From the NCBI GenBank assembly GCA_023375785.1, contig SZWC01000035.1, positions 646,561 to 710,190 of the forward strand: a stretch of DNA of 63,630 nt, in the 5' to 3' direction. The DNA comes from Penium margaritaceum. Lineage: Eukaryota > Streptophyta > Zygnematophyceae > Desmidiales > Peniaceae. Shown one piece after another: positions 53,226-62,806 of this stretch. Made by a program: the position numbers and the translations under genes. Positions within the stretch are counted from its first letter, which is position 1. Each line of letters begins with the position of its first letter. The notes under the pieces were generated by a model that saw only the letters and a program-made list of their open reading frames with translations, was not told the DNA's origin and searched no databases.

Positions 53226-54575
53226 CTCGTACAGTCATGAGCGGTGACCCTGGCACGAAGGCCCTTGGCCTTAGTGTCCGCTCGGATCTCATAGGCGTGC
53301 ATCCAGCATGCCCTCTCGGACATGAGCTGGTCACTTGTGAGTACCACACTGCTTGTGACGATGCATCTGATCTTGTAGTTGTCAGTCCCAGCCCAGAGGC
53401 ATATGTACTCGCTACGAAGGGCTCGCCCTCGATGGCGCCTTGCCCGGTCACATTAAAGGAGGCCCTCTCAGCAGACGACGCAAAGACCTGGCGCATTGCA
53501 TGCGAGGATGAGCTTTGGGTCATCCAAGAGCATGGAGTCTATGAGCTTGTCGATCTCGCACTAGGAAGAAAGGCTATTTAGGTCAAGGGGGTCTTCTATA
53601 GGAACGTGAAGCCAGATGGCTCACTGGAGTGCTACAAGGTCTGCTCAGTGGTGAAGGGATACTCACAAATCAAGGGAGTCCAATACACCGACACCTTTTT
53701 ACCCGTTGGTCGCATGACCTCAGATTGTGCTCTGTTTGGTGTGGTACCCCAGAATGACTAGGAACTACACAAGATGGATGTGAACAATGCGTTTCTCCAT
53801 GGCACCTTGGATGAGGAGATTTACATGGCTCAGCCACCTAGCTTTGAGGATGGTAACAAGGTCTGGCGCTTACGCAAGGCCTTGGACGGCCTCAAGAAAT
53901 CTCCTCGGTGCTGGAACCAGGAGACCACTCGTACCCTGACCGGTGCCGGCTATGTTCGTAGTGAGACAGACCCTTCTCTCTTCCTCCGACGGACGCCTAA
54001 ACACTTCACAGCCATATTGGTCCATGTGGACGACCTCTTGATGCCGTCTTCTTCAATGGAGGCCGTGAAGGAGGCCGAGGCAGTTCTTCAGACTGCCTAC
54101 AGGATGAAGGACCTCGGTCCTGAATCATTGTTCCTCGGCATGGAGATCGTGCGAGATCACGGATGTTGGATGCTCCTGTGGCACCAGGCAAGATATGGGC
54201 GCGTTGTGGGGGAGCATTTCAGGGATCTCCCTGGTGTAGTGCCCACGGCCTCCACACCACTCACACCTGAGGGGTAGGATGCCCTGAAGGTGGACGACCC
54301 AACATAGCTAGGGGAGACCGTGGATGTCACCTTGTACCTCTGCCTCATCGGCTCTCTGATGTACCTGACCACAACTACACATCCCGAAATCGCCTTTGCC
54401 ATCAACCTCCTTACACACTTCTTGTAGTCTACTTGAGTGAGAGCGCTTCATGCAGCTGTGCGAGTGGTGCGGTATGTGGTTTCCACACTGTACCTCGGAC
54501 TCTACTTCCTTCGCCAGTGTTCGATGGTCGTCGATGGCTACACCTATAGCGACTGGTCCTGGAGTCTTGACCGCA
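53226..54575 (+). pseudogene. element E linker, reverse transcriptase and start of RNase H
   Basis: SGDPGTKALGLSVRSDLIGV, then HGVYELVDLALGRKAI, TAG, GYSQIKGVQYTDTFLPVGRM, TAG (from TGG), MDVNNAFLHGTLDEEIYMAQ, LDGLKKSPRCWNQE and the catalytic site HVDDLLMPS, where Tyr of YVDD is replaced by His. MKDLGPESLFLGMEIV follows, then three TAG stops, IGSLMYLTTTTHPEIAFAIN and GYTYSDWSWSLD, after which homology ends. One frame throughout, so decay is by stops and not shifts. Confidence 0.87.
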
Positions 54576-55190
54576 CCTCTTTTCTGTCAAACAAGGGGTG
54601 ATGAGCAGTCACGTGCCAAGAGAGAAGGAGAAGGTTGAGTCGTCAGAGTCCGTGGAGCATGTGAAAATGTCGTCCGTGCAGGTGCTGCCACTCTCAATGT
54701 CAATGTGATTAGCAAGGTCACCAACAGATGAACAAGCGAGGGAAAAACTCAGCTCATTCTGACGAGGTGACTCCATCCGCGTGGTCGGATCTGCTTCACC
54801 GTCCTCAACTGTTTGCGTAGTGGACACGGTTGTGCAGGACTCCGGCCCGACAACTGATCCAATTCCAGTCAAGGCAACAAGCAAGCATAGCTGGTACTCA
54901 CATATCGTCTTGCCAAGAAGACCAGTCGCTGTCACCCGCTCAATGATGGATTAAGGATCATCATCTAAAACATTTCATGTATATTGCTGCTCCCCTGTGT
55001 GTACTGAAGCCCGTAGACTCTGGGAACATGGGCGACTCCTGACGCTGAAGCTCGTCCTCAGGTAGCGCCGATGACAAGGTCGAGCCTGCTATGTCTGCTA
55101 CAACACATACCCTGGTGACATCGCTTAGTAATGCTACTCTCAAGAATGCCTCAACATAAAAAAGACCAGCCGGTCCATTGTGCTCATGCA
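54576..55190 (-). other. E/K junction; unrecognised minus-strand ORF
   Basis: Between truncated E and truncated K. On the minus strand 54935-54609 is open with balanced composition: ERVTATGLLGKTICEYQLCL, LVALTGIGSVVGPESCTTVS and an acidic Ser-rich end (DIESGSTCTDDIFTCSTDSD) to TGA. A second minus frame (55344-54961) reads GPAGLFYVEAFLRVALLSDV, TRVCVVADIAGSTLSSALPE. Neither resembles retroelement proteins. They might be exons of a captured or resident gene. I do not recognise them. Confidence 0.3.
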
Positions 55191-55680
55191 TTGCGACCGC
55201 TCCCGGGCTAGTATGAGCCTTGTGCACCAACGCCTCCGGAAGTCCGTACGGGGCATCCTGATCTGTACGGAACTCCTGTGCCACCGCCGGGCTACCACCG
55301 GTCAGAGTCGCAAGTGGCACCACCCAGGGAAGTGGGGCCTGCACTCCTCCTGATGCAACATGCTGTTGTAGAGCGTCCGACTCTTATCGGAGCATGGATG
55401 TCAACCTCGATGACAGGCATATCTCTTGCACTGCAACCTCCGCCGGGCTGGTGTGAGCCTGCTACAGAGGCTCTCCCAAAATTCCGCACAAGGCATCCCG
55501 ATCCATACAAATCCAGTGTGCCACCACCGTTCTGCCACCGGTTGGAGCCGTGAGTGGCACCGCGCAGGGATACCGGGCCCGCACTCCTCCTGACACAAGC
55601 TATTGTTGTGGAAGAGCTGGATCTAGCTCGGACGTGGAAGTTGAGCGCAATGACACGCAAGCCTCCACCATGAACGCCAT
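55190..55680. repeat. diverged tandem duplication, ~246-bp period
   Basis: TGCCACCGCCGGGCTACCACCGG (~55270) recurs as TGCCACCACCGTTCTGCCACCGG (~55516), with GGCATCCYGATC, AGTGGCACC.C.CAGGGA, CACTCCTCCTGA and TGTTGTRGA blocks in register. The copies differ at perhaps a fifth of positions. It lies just upstream of the recognisable K gag. Confidence 0.65.
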
Positions 55681-55719
55681 CTCGGGATCATGTATTGCCA
55701 CCCTATCATCTGCATGTGC

Positions 55720-57700
55720 CATACCTTCTGCACAGCAGTCAGCATCTACACCGAGGAGAGGAGCTGGACAGGACCCGCCACTTTTCGATCCTTTGGAAGA
55801 GGACCCCGACATGCTAGGTATGGAGGATGAACCCACGACAGGGAGATTCGCGAGCTTCAGGAGCGTCTTTGCCAGATTCATACGCGTTCAGGTTCTTGCT
55901 TACCGGAGATCCGATCCTTGCCTGACCCCTTTCCTCGTCCTGGCGTCTTCCCCATCCCTCGTCCTTCCCAGCCTGTGGTTGCTCTCTCCACAGAGCGGCA
56001 ACCCAAGGACATCGAGACACCATCCCCACGCTATGTCAGCAATGATGGCTTTGACTGTTGGGAGACTCTCTTCCAGGTCTGGGCCACTTCAGATCGGGTA
56101 TGACTCTACTATCACAGTTCGTACCAGGTTACGGACAGCGCTCAGGTACTAACAATGGCTTAGGCAATGCGCGGACTCCTTTACGCCATGCCGCACGAGA
56201 CTATTCTGGAATTTCGCCCTTGCCTTGGAGAGGCCGGCACAGGGGAGGGTGCTGATCCACGTGGGGGCTGGGACTTGGCACTGTCCCTGCTTCTTGCAAA
56301 TAAGGCTGCACACCAAATCCGGTTCGCAAAATCTGAAGGTGGATTCGGATTCGAGAGTCCAAATCCACTACTGGATTCAGATTCGCGAATCCTTGTGGAT
56401 TCACAATCTTGGCGAATCCTTGGGGATGTCCAAGAAAATATATAACTGCTAAAGAATATCGGATGACCTCTTGTGCAACTCCCATTCTTTGCATTAGCAA
56501 TGTGGCAGTGCACAGATCGCTACAGAAGCAAAGCGTGCAGTCAGGCCTGACACCTGATTCGCTCGACGCCAAGCTTGGATGACCTGGCTTGGCCGATGGA
56601 CACATCAGTAATTTGCACGCCAGCCAAATGAAGTTTAAGATCCTGAGTGCTGTGCACTGAATCGCCACTCGCTCGTGGAGGACGTGCAAGTAGCGAATTC
56701 CTTGTCGCTAGCTTCGTGCATGTGTCAGGCCGATAACCTGGCACATGCACGATTCTCGCAAGTTAGCATAGTTGTTAGCTTCCAAAGTTTCGAAACTTCA
56801 AAAGTTGAATTCGCGTCCTCGCTCGACAATCGGACGTGAGCCAGACTAGCTCCATTTTTTTCACCCCCCCTCGCTCACCCTTTGTTCCTTCCAAGAGTTG
56901 TTGGTGGATTCCCGAATCCCGATTGTGACCCGACCCTGGATTCGGATTCGTGAATCCGGATCCGGATTCGGGATTTGTGAACCGGATTCACAAATCCAAG
57001 GATTCTTGTGCAGCCTTACCTGTAGAGACGTACGGCATCCGCGCGACTCACATTCGTGCCTTTCACTCCCTTTGTCATGGACCTGCTGAGCAAGCAGCTG
57101 TTTACTGGCGGCATGACATGCGCATCTACACACGCCTTGGGACTTTAGGAGGTACACAGCTTTGGGGGCTTCATACGCTCATGATCAGAGTTTATCTTAA
57201 CCACGCAGACATCTTCTCGGGGTAAAGCAACATCGTGCTCAAGCCCTTCTCCACCTCACTTCAGCTCCTCCCCTGGGCGTATCAGCTTTTCTCCAGGTGA
57301 CTTCCGCCTGAGAGGCAGCCGTGGCCCACTAAGAGATTTCTCTTGCTGCAGAGGACATCGCGTCACCGCCGACACCCCTCTTGCCAACCAATTCTTCATC
57401 GTGTGGCACACCCTCCTCTTCCCCTTCCACTCCGGCCACCCCGACTCAGATGCAGGATGTGGCAGCCTTGGCATAGGGAAAGAAGGGTAGGAAGAAGCGT
57501 GGTTCATTCCAGCAGTAGTCGTAGGAGTAGCAGCAGTCCCCGGGCGGTAGTTTTGGACGCACTTTCCACTGCTACAACTGTGGAGGTGCTCATCACTACA
57601 CCGAGTGCCAGCAGCAGCTTGATTGGGCGCGGATCACTCACGGTCTTCAGTTTGAACACGCGTTGCATTTTCAGGCGTCCAGCAGCACAGCCTCCGATCG
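55720..57700 (+). pseudogene. element K Gag, interrupted by a DNA transposon
   Basis: Pieces in several frames match Gag of E: MLGMEDEPTTGRFASF (E: MPGMEDN), RQPKDIETPSPRYVSNDGFD, QVWATSDRV, YYHSSYQVTD, GLLYAMPHE and LALSLLL. Then comes the insertion (56301-57018), and afterwards ATHIRAFHSLCHGPAEQAAV, MRIYTRLGTLGGTQLWGLHT, a Lys-rich patch (GKKGRKKRG) and the intact CCHC knuckle FHCYNCGGAHHYTECQQQL (~57560). It is the only copy of this lineage here that keeps the second Cys. Confidence 0.78.
56301..57018. mobile_element. hAT-like non-autonomous DNA transposon in K gag
   Basis: Ends are inverted: TAAGGCTGCACACCAAATCC at 56301 against GGATTCTTGTGCAGCCTTA ending at 57018 (reverse complement TAAGGCTGCACAAGAATCC). 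Flanking 8-mers CTTGCAAA and CCTGTAGA agree at 5 of 8 positions with only transitions, compatible with a decayed 8-bp duplication as made by hAT elements. Subterminal parts are dense in GGATTCG/CGAATCC words in both orientations (~56330-56425 and ~56908-57003), typical of hAT transposase binding sites. E lacks this insert. No transposase is present. Confidence 0.7.
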
Positions 57701-59340
57701 TGTTGTGACCATGACTGCAGCAGTTCTCGATTCCTCACCGGCGAACAATGGTGACCCAGACCCGTGTGACCGCACCATTGTCGAGCTCTGTCATCTTCTG
57801 GCGCTTCGGTTGCAGGGAGGTGCGAGTGTGTTGTCACAGTCGGGTGGTTCACAGATTGCTTGTTTGTCTGTTCTCGTTGCTCGTGATGACTCGTGTGGGA
57901 AGAAACAACTGGCATGTGATGACGATGGGCCTGACAATACCGATTGGATTCATGAGTCGCACCTCTGTGCCCTTCGTCGTTCCTCCTCACCTGTTGCTCA
58001 GTGCCCGGCTGAGGCCGAGTGCTCCATTGCCCGTTGTACAATGACGTCCTCCGGTCGTGATCCCGGTGGCACTTGGATCATCGATTCTGGTGCCACTCAT
58101 CACATGACCTGTCTTCACATGATTTGTTGATCTTGGTCCTATTGCGTCTGTCCGCTCCGTTCACACAGGCTCTGGTCAGTCCTTCCCAGTCCAGGGTGTT
58201 GGGGTTGTGTGCTTTGATGGTCTGTCTAGCCCCCTGTATCTTTTCGGGGTGCTTTCTGTGCCTGACCTTGAGCGCAGCATGCTTTCTGTGCGTGCCTGCA
58301 CATTGATGGGACTCTCTGTGGAGCACACAGTAGACTCCGTGACAGAGACAGTTGTTGACACTCGTACCGTTGTTCTTTGTGCCTCTTTTGTGGATGTTGT
58401 GTATTGTGTCGCTTAGATTTCTCCTCCTCCTTCTTGCTCCACTTCTCCTCCTGCTGGAGTGTTTTCCATTGGCGTTCTTTCTGCTGAGCACCAGCAACTG
58501 CTACATCGTCACCTGTGTCATTTGGACTCCAACACTGTGTCGAAGCTCATTTGGACATAGCCCGTCCTCGGTCTTGATGCGTCTTCTTTCAAGAAGGCGC
58601 CCAAGACCAACTACCTATTCTTTACTCAGGGTAAGATGCATCGTTGCACCTACACTGACTCTCGTTCTTGCGCACTTCGCCCTCTCGAGTTAGTCCATTC
58701 CGATCTTTTGGGTCCTCTTCATGTCGAGTCTCTGTCCAATCGGGACAGATACGTCCTGGCCCTAACTGATGACTTCACCCGGATGCGGTGGGTCTACAGC
58801 TTGTGCCAAAAGAGTGACGCTGCTCTCACAGTTTGCCTTTGGCTAGTGATGGCAGAGCATCAGTATCGCCACACGCTACATACCTTCCGTTCAAATCGTG
58901 GCGGCGAGTTTCTTAGTGAGATGGACAGTTTTCTTTGCCGAGCACGGGGCTTTTCACCAGGTTGCCACTCCTGCTACTCCTCAGCAGAACGGTGTCTCTG
59001 AGTGCTAGAACCGCACCATGGAGGATGCGGTTTGTGCTATGAGGTCTGAGTGTGGTCGCCCGACGTCCTTTGCCTTGGAAGGATTTACCTACATGACGTG
59101 GGTCTGGAACCGCCTCCTGTACGGTCCCCTTCTAGACCACCTTACACCACACGAGCTTTGGTTTGGCCATTGTGCTAACCTGCGTCTCTTTGTGTCTGGG
59201 GATCCTTAGCTTCTGTGTGGTACACCGATGACCAACAGGGGTGCAAGGTCTCGCCGCGCGGTCACTCGTGTGCCTTCATAGACATCTCCCCACGGTCGAA
59301 GGCCTGGCGGTTTTTAGGACTCCGCTCGTCGTCGCATCGT
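57701..59340 (+). pseudogene. element K protease and integrase
   Basis: VVTMTAAVLDSSPANNGDPD to GTWIIDSGATHHMTC (~58070), then a frameshift. FPVQGVGVVCFDGLSSPLYL and DLERSMLSVRAC; HRHLCHLDSNTVSKL-like sense; HRCTYTDSRS, YVLALTDDFTRMRWVYSLCQ, FRSNRGGEFLSEMDSF (RSDRG altered to RSNRG), frameshift, QQNGVSEC then TAG, MEDAVCAMRSECGRPTSFAL, MTWVWNRLLYGPLLDH and KAWRF. At least four frameshifts. Confidence 0.82.
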
Positions 59341-59392
59341 TGAGTCCCGCGACACGCTTTTCTTTGAGTCCCTCACCTGTAACAATCTGACC

Positions 59393-60163
59393 ATGATCAC
59401 GTTGCTCTCTGACACTCACGTTTCTACGTGTGAGGCTTCTCGACAGATGGGGGAGTCTGAGCCTACGAGCACCTCTCGCCCGGCTGATGTGTCCGTTCGA
59501 GCCCCCTCCACTTCTCATTCTCTGGCTCCTCATGATCCCGCAATCATCGTTGTCGGCCCACAGATCTCTCTAGCACAACCGGCTCCTACCCATGTTCCCT
59601 CGCATCCCACAGGCACCCATGATCTTGTACCTGTGTCAACCAGCACTCTGGTCTCCATGCATGGTCCTGCCTCACCTGCTCCTACTCTCATACCCAGTCC
59701 AGTGTCTCCCACACATGCATTTTCTCACACGGCATCAGCTACTCCTTTGCCTCAGCCCTCACCAGCTATGGTCGTGCCTGTCCCTGCGCCTGAGGTGAGC
59801 CCCTCAAGCCCCGGTTACTCACGTGAGCCCGGCACTCGTCTTCGACCATTGGACTCCGGTGTCCAGCGAGTGTCAGGTCCCGCACCAAGGCACTCCACTG
59901 GCAGCATTGCGACTGGTGATCCCTGCACAAAGGCCCTAGGCCTGAGTGTTCGCACAGAGCACATAGAGGTACATCTAGCATGCCCCGTAGGACATGATGT
60001 CATCACGCGCGAGTTTCAGATCGCTTGTGATGCAGCAGCTGACCTTGTGGTCGTCAGACCTAGCCCTGAGGCGTGTGCACTTACCACTGAGAGCTCTCCC
60101 TCTATGGCGCCTGATCCGAGCACACTGAAGGAAGCTCTCTCGTCACAAGATGCTGACGCCTAG
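59393..60163 (+). pseudogene. element K pol linker
   Basis: Open frame, Pro/Ser/Val-rich, MGESEPTSTSRPADVSVRAP to the conserved TGDPCTKALGLSVRTEHIEV, HLACPVGHDVI and a TAG (from TGG) at ~60162. It contains the unbroken equivalent of the site where F entered E (~59898). Confidence 0.8.
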
Positions 60164-60165
60164 CG

Positions 60166-61100
60166 TGCTGCCTGCGAGGATGAGCTTCATGCCATCCAAC
60201 AACAAGGAGTTTACGAGCTACTCGACCTTCCACCTGGGAGGAAGGCTATTCAGGTCAAGTGGGTCTTTCACAAGAAAATGAAGCCAGATGGCTCACTTGA
60301 ACACCACCAGGCTTGCTTGGTCATCAAGGGGTACTCTTAGATTGAGGGCATCTATTACACTGACACCTTTGCCCCTCTTGGCCGCATGACCTCAGCTTGC
60401 GCTCCGTTCGGTGTACTTGCTTAGCATGACGGGGAACTGCACCAGATGGATGTGAACAATGCATTCATCCATGGCTCTCTTGATGAGGAGATTCACGTGG
60501 CTCAGCCACCACGCTTTGAGGGCGGTGACAACGTCTGGTGCTTGCGCAATTCCCTGTACAGCTTCAAGCAATCTCCTCGGTGTTGGAACCAGGAGATCAC
60601 TGGCATCCTGACTCGTGTGGGATATGTACAGAGCGAGGAAGATCCCTCTCTCTTTATCCGATGGACGCCTGAGCGGTTCACCACCATCGTGGTCTATGTA
60701 GACGACCTTCTGATCGCGTCTCCTTCCATGGAGGCTATGAAGGAGGCCAAGGCGGTCCTCCAGACACACTATATGATGAAGGACCTTGGTACTGTAGCGA
60801 TGTTTCTTGTCATGGAGATCATACAAGACTGCAGACATTGGACAATACTACTGCATCAGGCCCGATACGCACGCGTTATGAGGGAGCACTTTAGTGACCT
60901 CCTTGGTGCAGTGCCCACGGCCTCCACGCCTCTCACACCTGATGGGCTAGATGCCCTAAAGGTAAACGATCCCACACGGCTGAGGGAGACAGTGGATATG
61001 ACCTTACACCTCCGTCTCATCGGATCTCTGATGTACCTGGCCACTACCACACGCCCCGACATCGCCTTCGCCGTCAACCTCCTTGCACATTTTTCATAGG
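60166..61100 (+). pseudogene. element K reverse transcriptase
   Basis: QQGVYELLDLPPGRKAIQVK, three TAG stops (YS*IEG, LA*HDG), MDVNNAFIHGSLDEEIHVAQ, LYSFKQSPRCWNQEITGILT, intact YVDDLLIASPSMEA, MKDLGTVAMFLVMEIIQDCR and IGSLMYLATTTRPDIAFAVN, ending at TAG in AHFS*AP. It shares one frame from the linker to RNase H. The longest open run is 60446-61099. Confidence 0.87.
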
Positions 61101-61675
61101 CTCCACGCGCTAGAGCCCTTCATTCAATTGTGCGAGTGGTGCGGTACGTGGTCTCCACACCGTACCTCGGACTCTACTTTCGTCGGTAGTCTTCGGTGGT
61201 TCTTTACGGCTACACCGACAGCGACTGGGCCTGGAGTGTAGATGGATGCAGTCACACCGGTTACGTGTTCCTACTCTACGGTACCGTTATGTACTGGAGC
61301 AGCGGGAAGCAGGGTTGCATTGCACATAGCTCTCTGGAGGTAGAGTACGTTGCTCTGGGTGCAGGGGTTGCTGAGGCAGTATTGCTGTAGCGCCTGCTCC
61401 TTGAGCTGGGTCTGTAAGGGCCCGCCATTGTGCTTTGCTGCGATAACCAGAGTGCACTTGCCATTGTGGAGAACTCTGGTGTCTTTCATGCTCGCACAAA
61501 GCACATTGCAATTCAGCATCACTTTGTGCGTGATCTAGTGGAGAGACACGTGATCTCCGTCATATGCGTTGGCATCGACATGCAATGTGGTGACTTCTTG
61601 ATTGAGGCACTAGCACGCGGGAAGTTTCTGGTGGCCATTCGTTCTATGGGGCTTCTCCCCTTGCCTTGCATGTGA
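61101..61675 (+). pseudogene. element K RNase H
   Basis: [79 protein letters not shown] and TAA, LCCDNQSALAIVENSGVFHA, RTKHIAIQHHFVRDLV and GDFLIEALARGKFLVAIRSM, ending at 61673-61675. All catalytic-region blocks are present and broken only by stops. Confidence 0.87.
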
Positions 61676-61785
61676 TTGAGTGTGGGGTGTGTCTGTGTCT
61701 GTATCACAACTGTTTCTACACTCGTTGTTGTACTCGTTTCAGTGTTGCACGTGTATGGACATGCCTACAATCGAGTCATGGGGGG

Positions 61786-62450
61786 TGTTGTGATTTGTGA
61801 CGTTCCTGTCGACCTGTACTGTTCACTGTGACCACTCGGCCGTGTCCATACCCCTGCAAATCCCTCATGCGGACCGTGGTGGTACCGGTGCATTGTCTGG
61901 TGGTGGACAACCAGCTTGGAGCTCACCGAAGACCATCCCATAACTCTCAACGCTGCCAGGGACCTCTTGCAACGTTTCTGCAGCACTTAGGAGTTTATCC
62001 GTGGACTGGCCGTGGGCCCGATTCGCATTTCTTTTCATTGTGTGTCCACCGTTTGATGCCAAATACATGCATGTGACCAGTTGTAGCATTTGGCTTGTGG
62101 TTTTACACTTCTAGGTTCAGACAGCGTAGCGTTCTCACATGTCTACGCTGAGTTACGGCCAAAACAATGGTTTTGGGTCGGTTTCAGGAGAGACCTTGTG
62201 CTGCCCCATGCGACACCCGCCGTGCGCCGTGGTAGGTACTTATGCCATGGATCTGTCATTTGTCATTTCTCTCTGTAAATGATTTCGAAGCATTATGACA
62301 CTCTGACTTGTGTCTTCTAGCCAGACCCTTGCCATCGTGTGTACGACATGTGACTGTTGTCACTGTCTCACGAGGCAGTGACGCCTAGTCAGCGGCTGTG
62401 TCGCGAGGAAGCTTGAACGCATCTTCTCAGAAGTATGCGGGACACACCAG
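61786..62450 (+). repeat. element K 3' LTR (distal end approximate)
   Basis: TGTTGTGATTTGTGACGTTC after the PPT. It matches the E 5' LTR from ~61840 to ~62290. The last ~150 bp diverge, so the end is uncertain. Confidence 0.7.
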
Positions 62451-62539
62451 AGGCCCGTCGTGTCGTCACTCTCTCCTTTACCTTATACCACCAACGTGGG
62501 GTGTATGGGTAAACCATCTGTGTTGGCCGTGACGGGGGG

Positions 62540-62806
62540 AAGCCACGCAAACCAACACCGGAGCGTTGTCGGGTGGTGATCCACCCATCTGCAGCTGATT
62601 CACGGCTACGATAGCAACACATGCGCCTACTAAGACCTGCTGTAGTGTTTTCTGTAGGCCGTAGGAGTTTCTTGGTGGACTGGGCATGGGCCCAATTTGC
62701 ACGTTTTGCATTCAGTGTCTAGCGTTTCATGCCGGACCCATGCATGTGACTAGTCGTAGCATCCGGCTTGAGATTCGGCATCTCTAGGTTAAGATGGTGT
62801 TGCGTT
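62540..62806 (+). repeat. E-family LTR fragment
   Basis: ACCGGAGCGTTGTCGGGTGG.. to ..GGTGTTGCGTT is a close match to 34237-34505 and is cut at GCGTT by the next LTR. Confidence 0.8.

Larger units (their letters stand above)
34193..54575 (+). mobile_element. Ty1/copia LTR retrotransposon E, carrying nested F and H
   Basis: The 5' LTR is at 34193-34805 (its first ~50 bp are missing) and the PBS TGGTATCAGAGC at 34806. Gag, protease and integrase run to 40254, where F is inserted (target duplication CTCTA at 40250-40254 and 53221-53225). Pol resumes at 53226 with the linker and RT, and breaks off in early RNase H (GYTYSDWSWSLD) near 54575. The 3' LTR is absent. The joined linker (..GCACCTAGGCGCTCTA + CTCGTACAG..GGTGACCC) aligns across the gap with the unbroken linker of sister element K at ~59.88 kb. 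Own length is about 7.4 kb after removing F. Confidence 0.85.
55700..62450 (+). mobile_element. Ty1/copia LTR retrotransposon K, sister of E, 5'-truncated
   Basis: The plus strand has gag, protease, integrase, linker, RT and RNase H in copia order. The PPT CATGGGGGG is at 61777 and the 3' LTR begins at 61786 (TGTTGTGATTTGTGAC). No 5' LTR or PBS is seen; the 5' side runs into the tandem duplication at 55.2-55.7 kb. Protein sequence and LTR are close to E. A 718-bp hAT-like insert interrupts gag. Confidence 0.82.
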
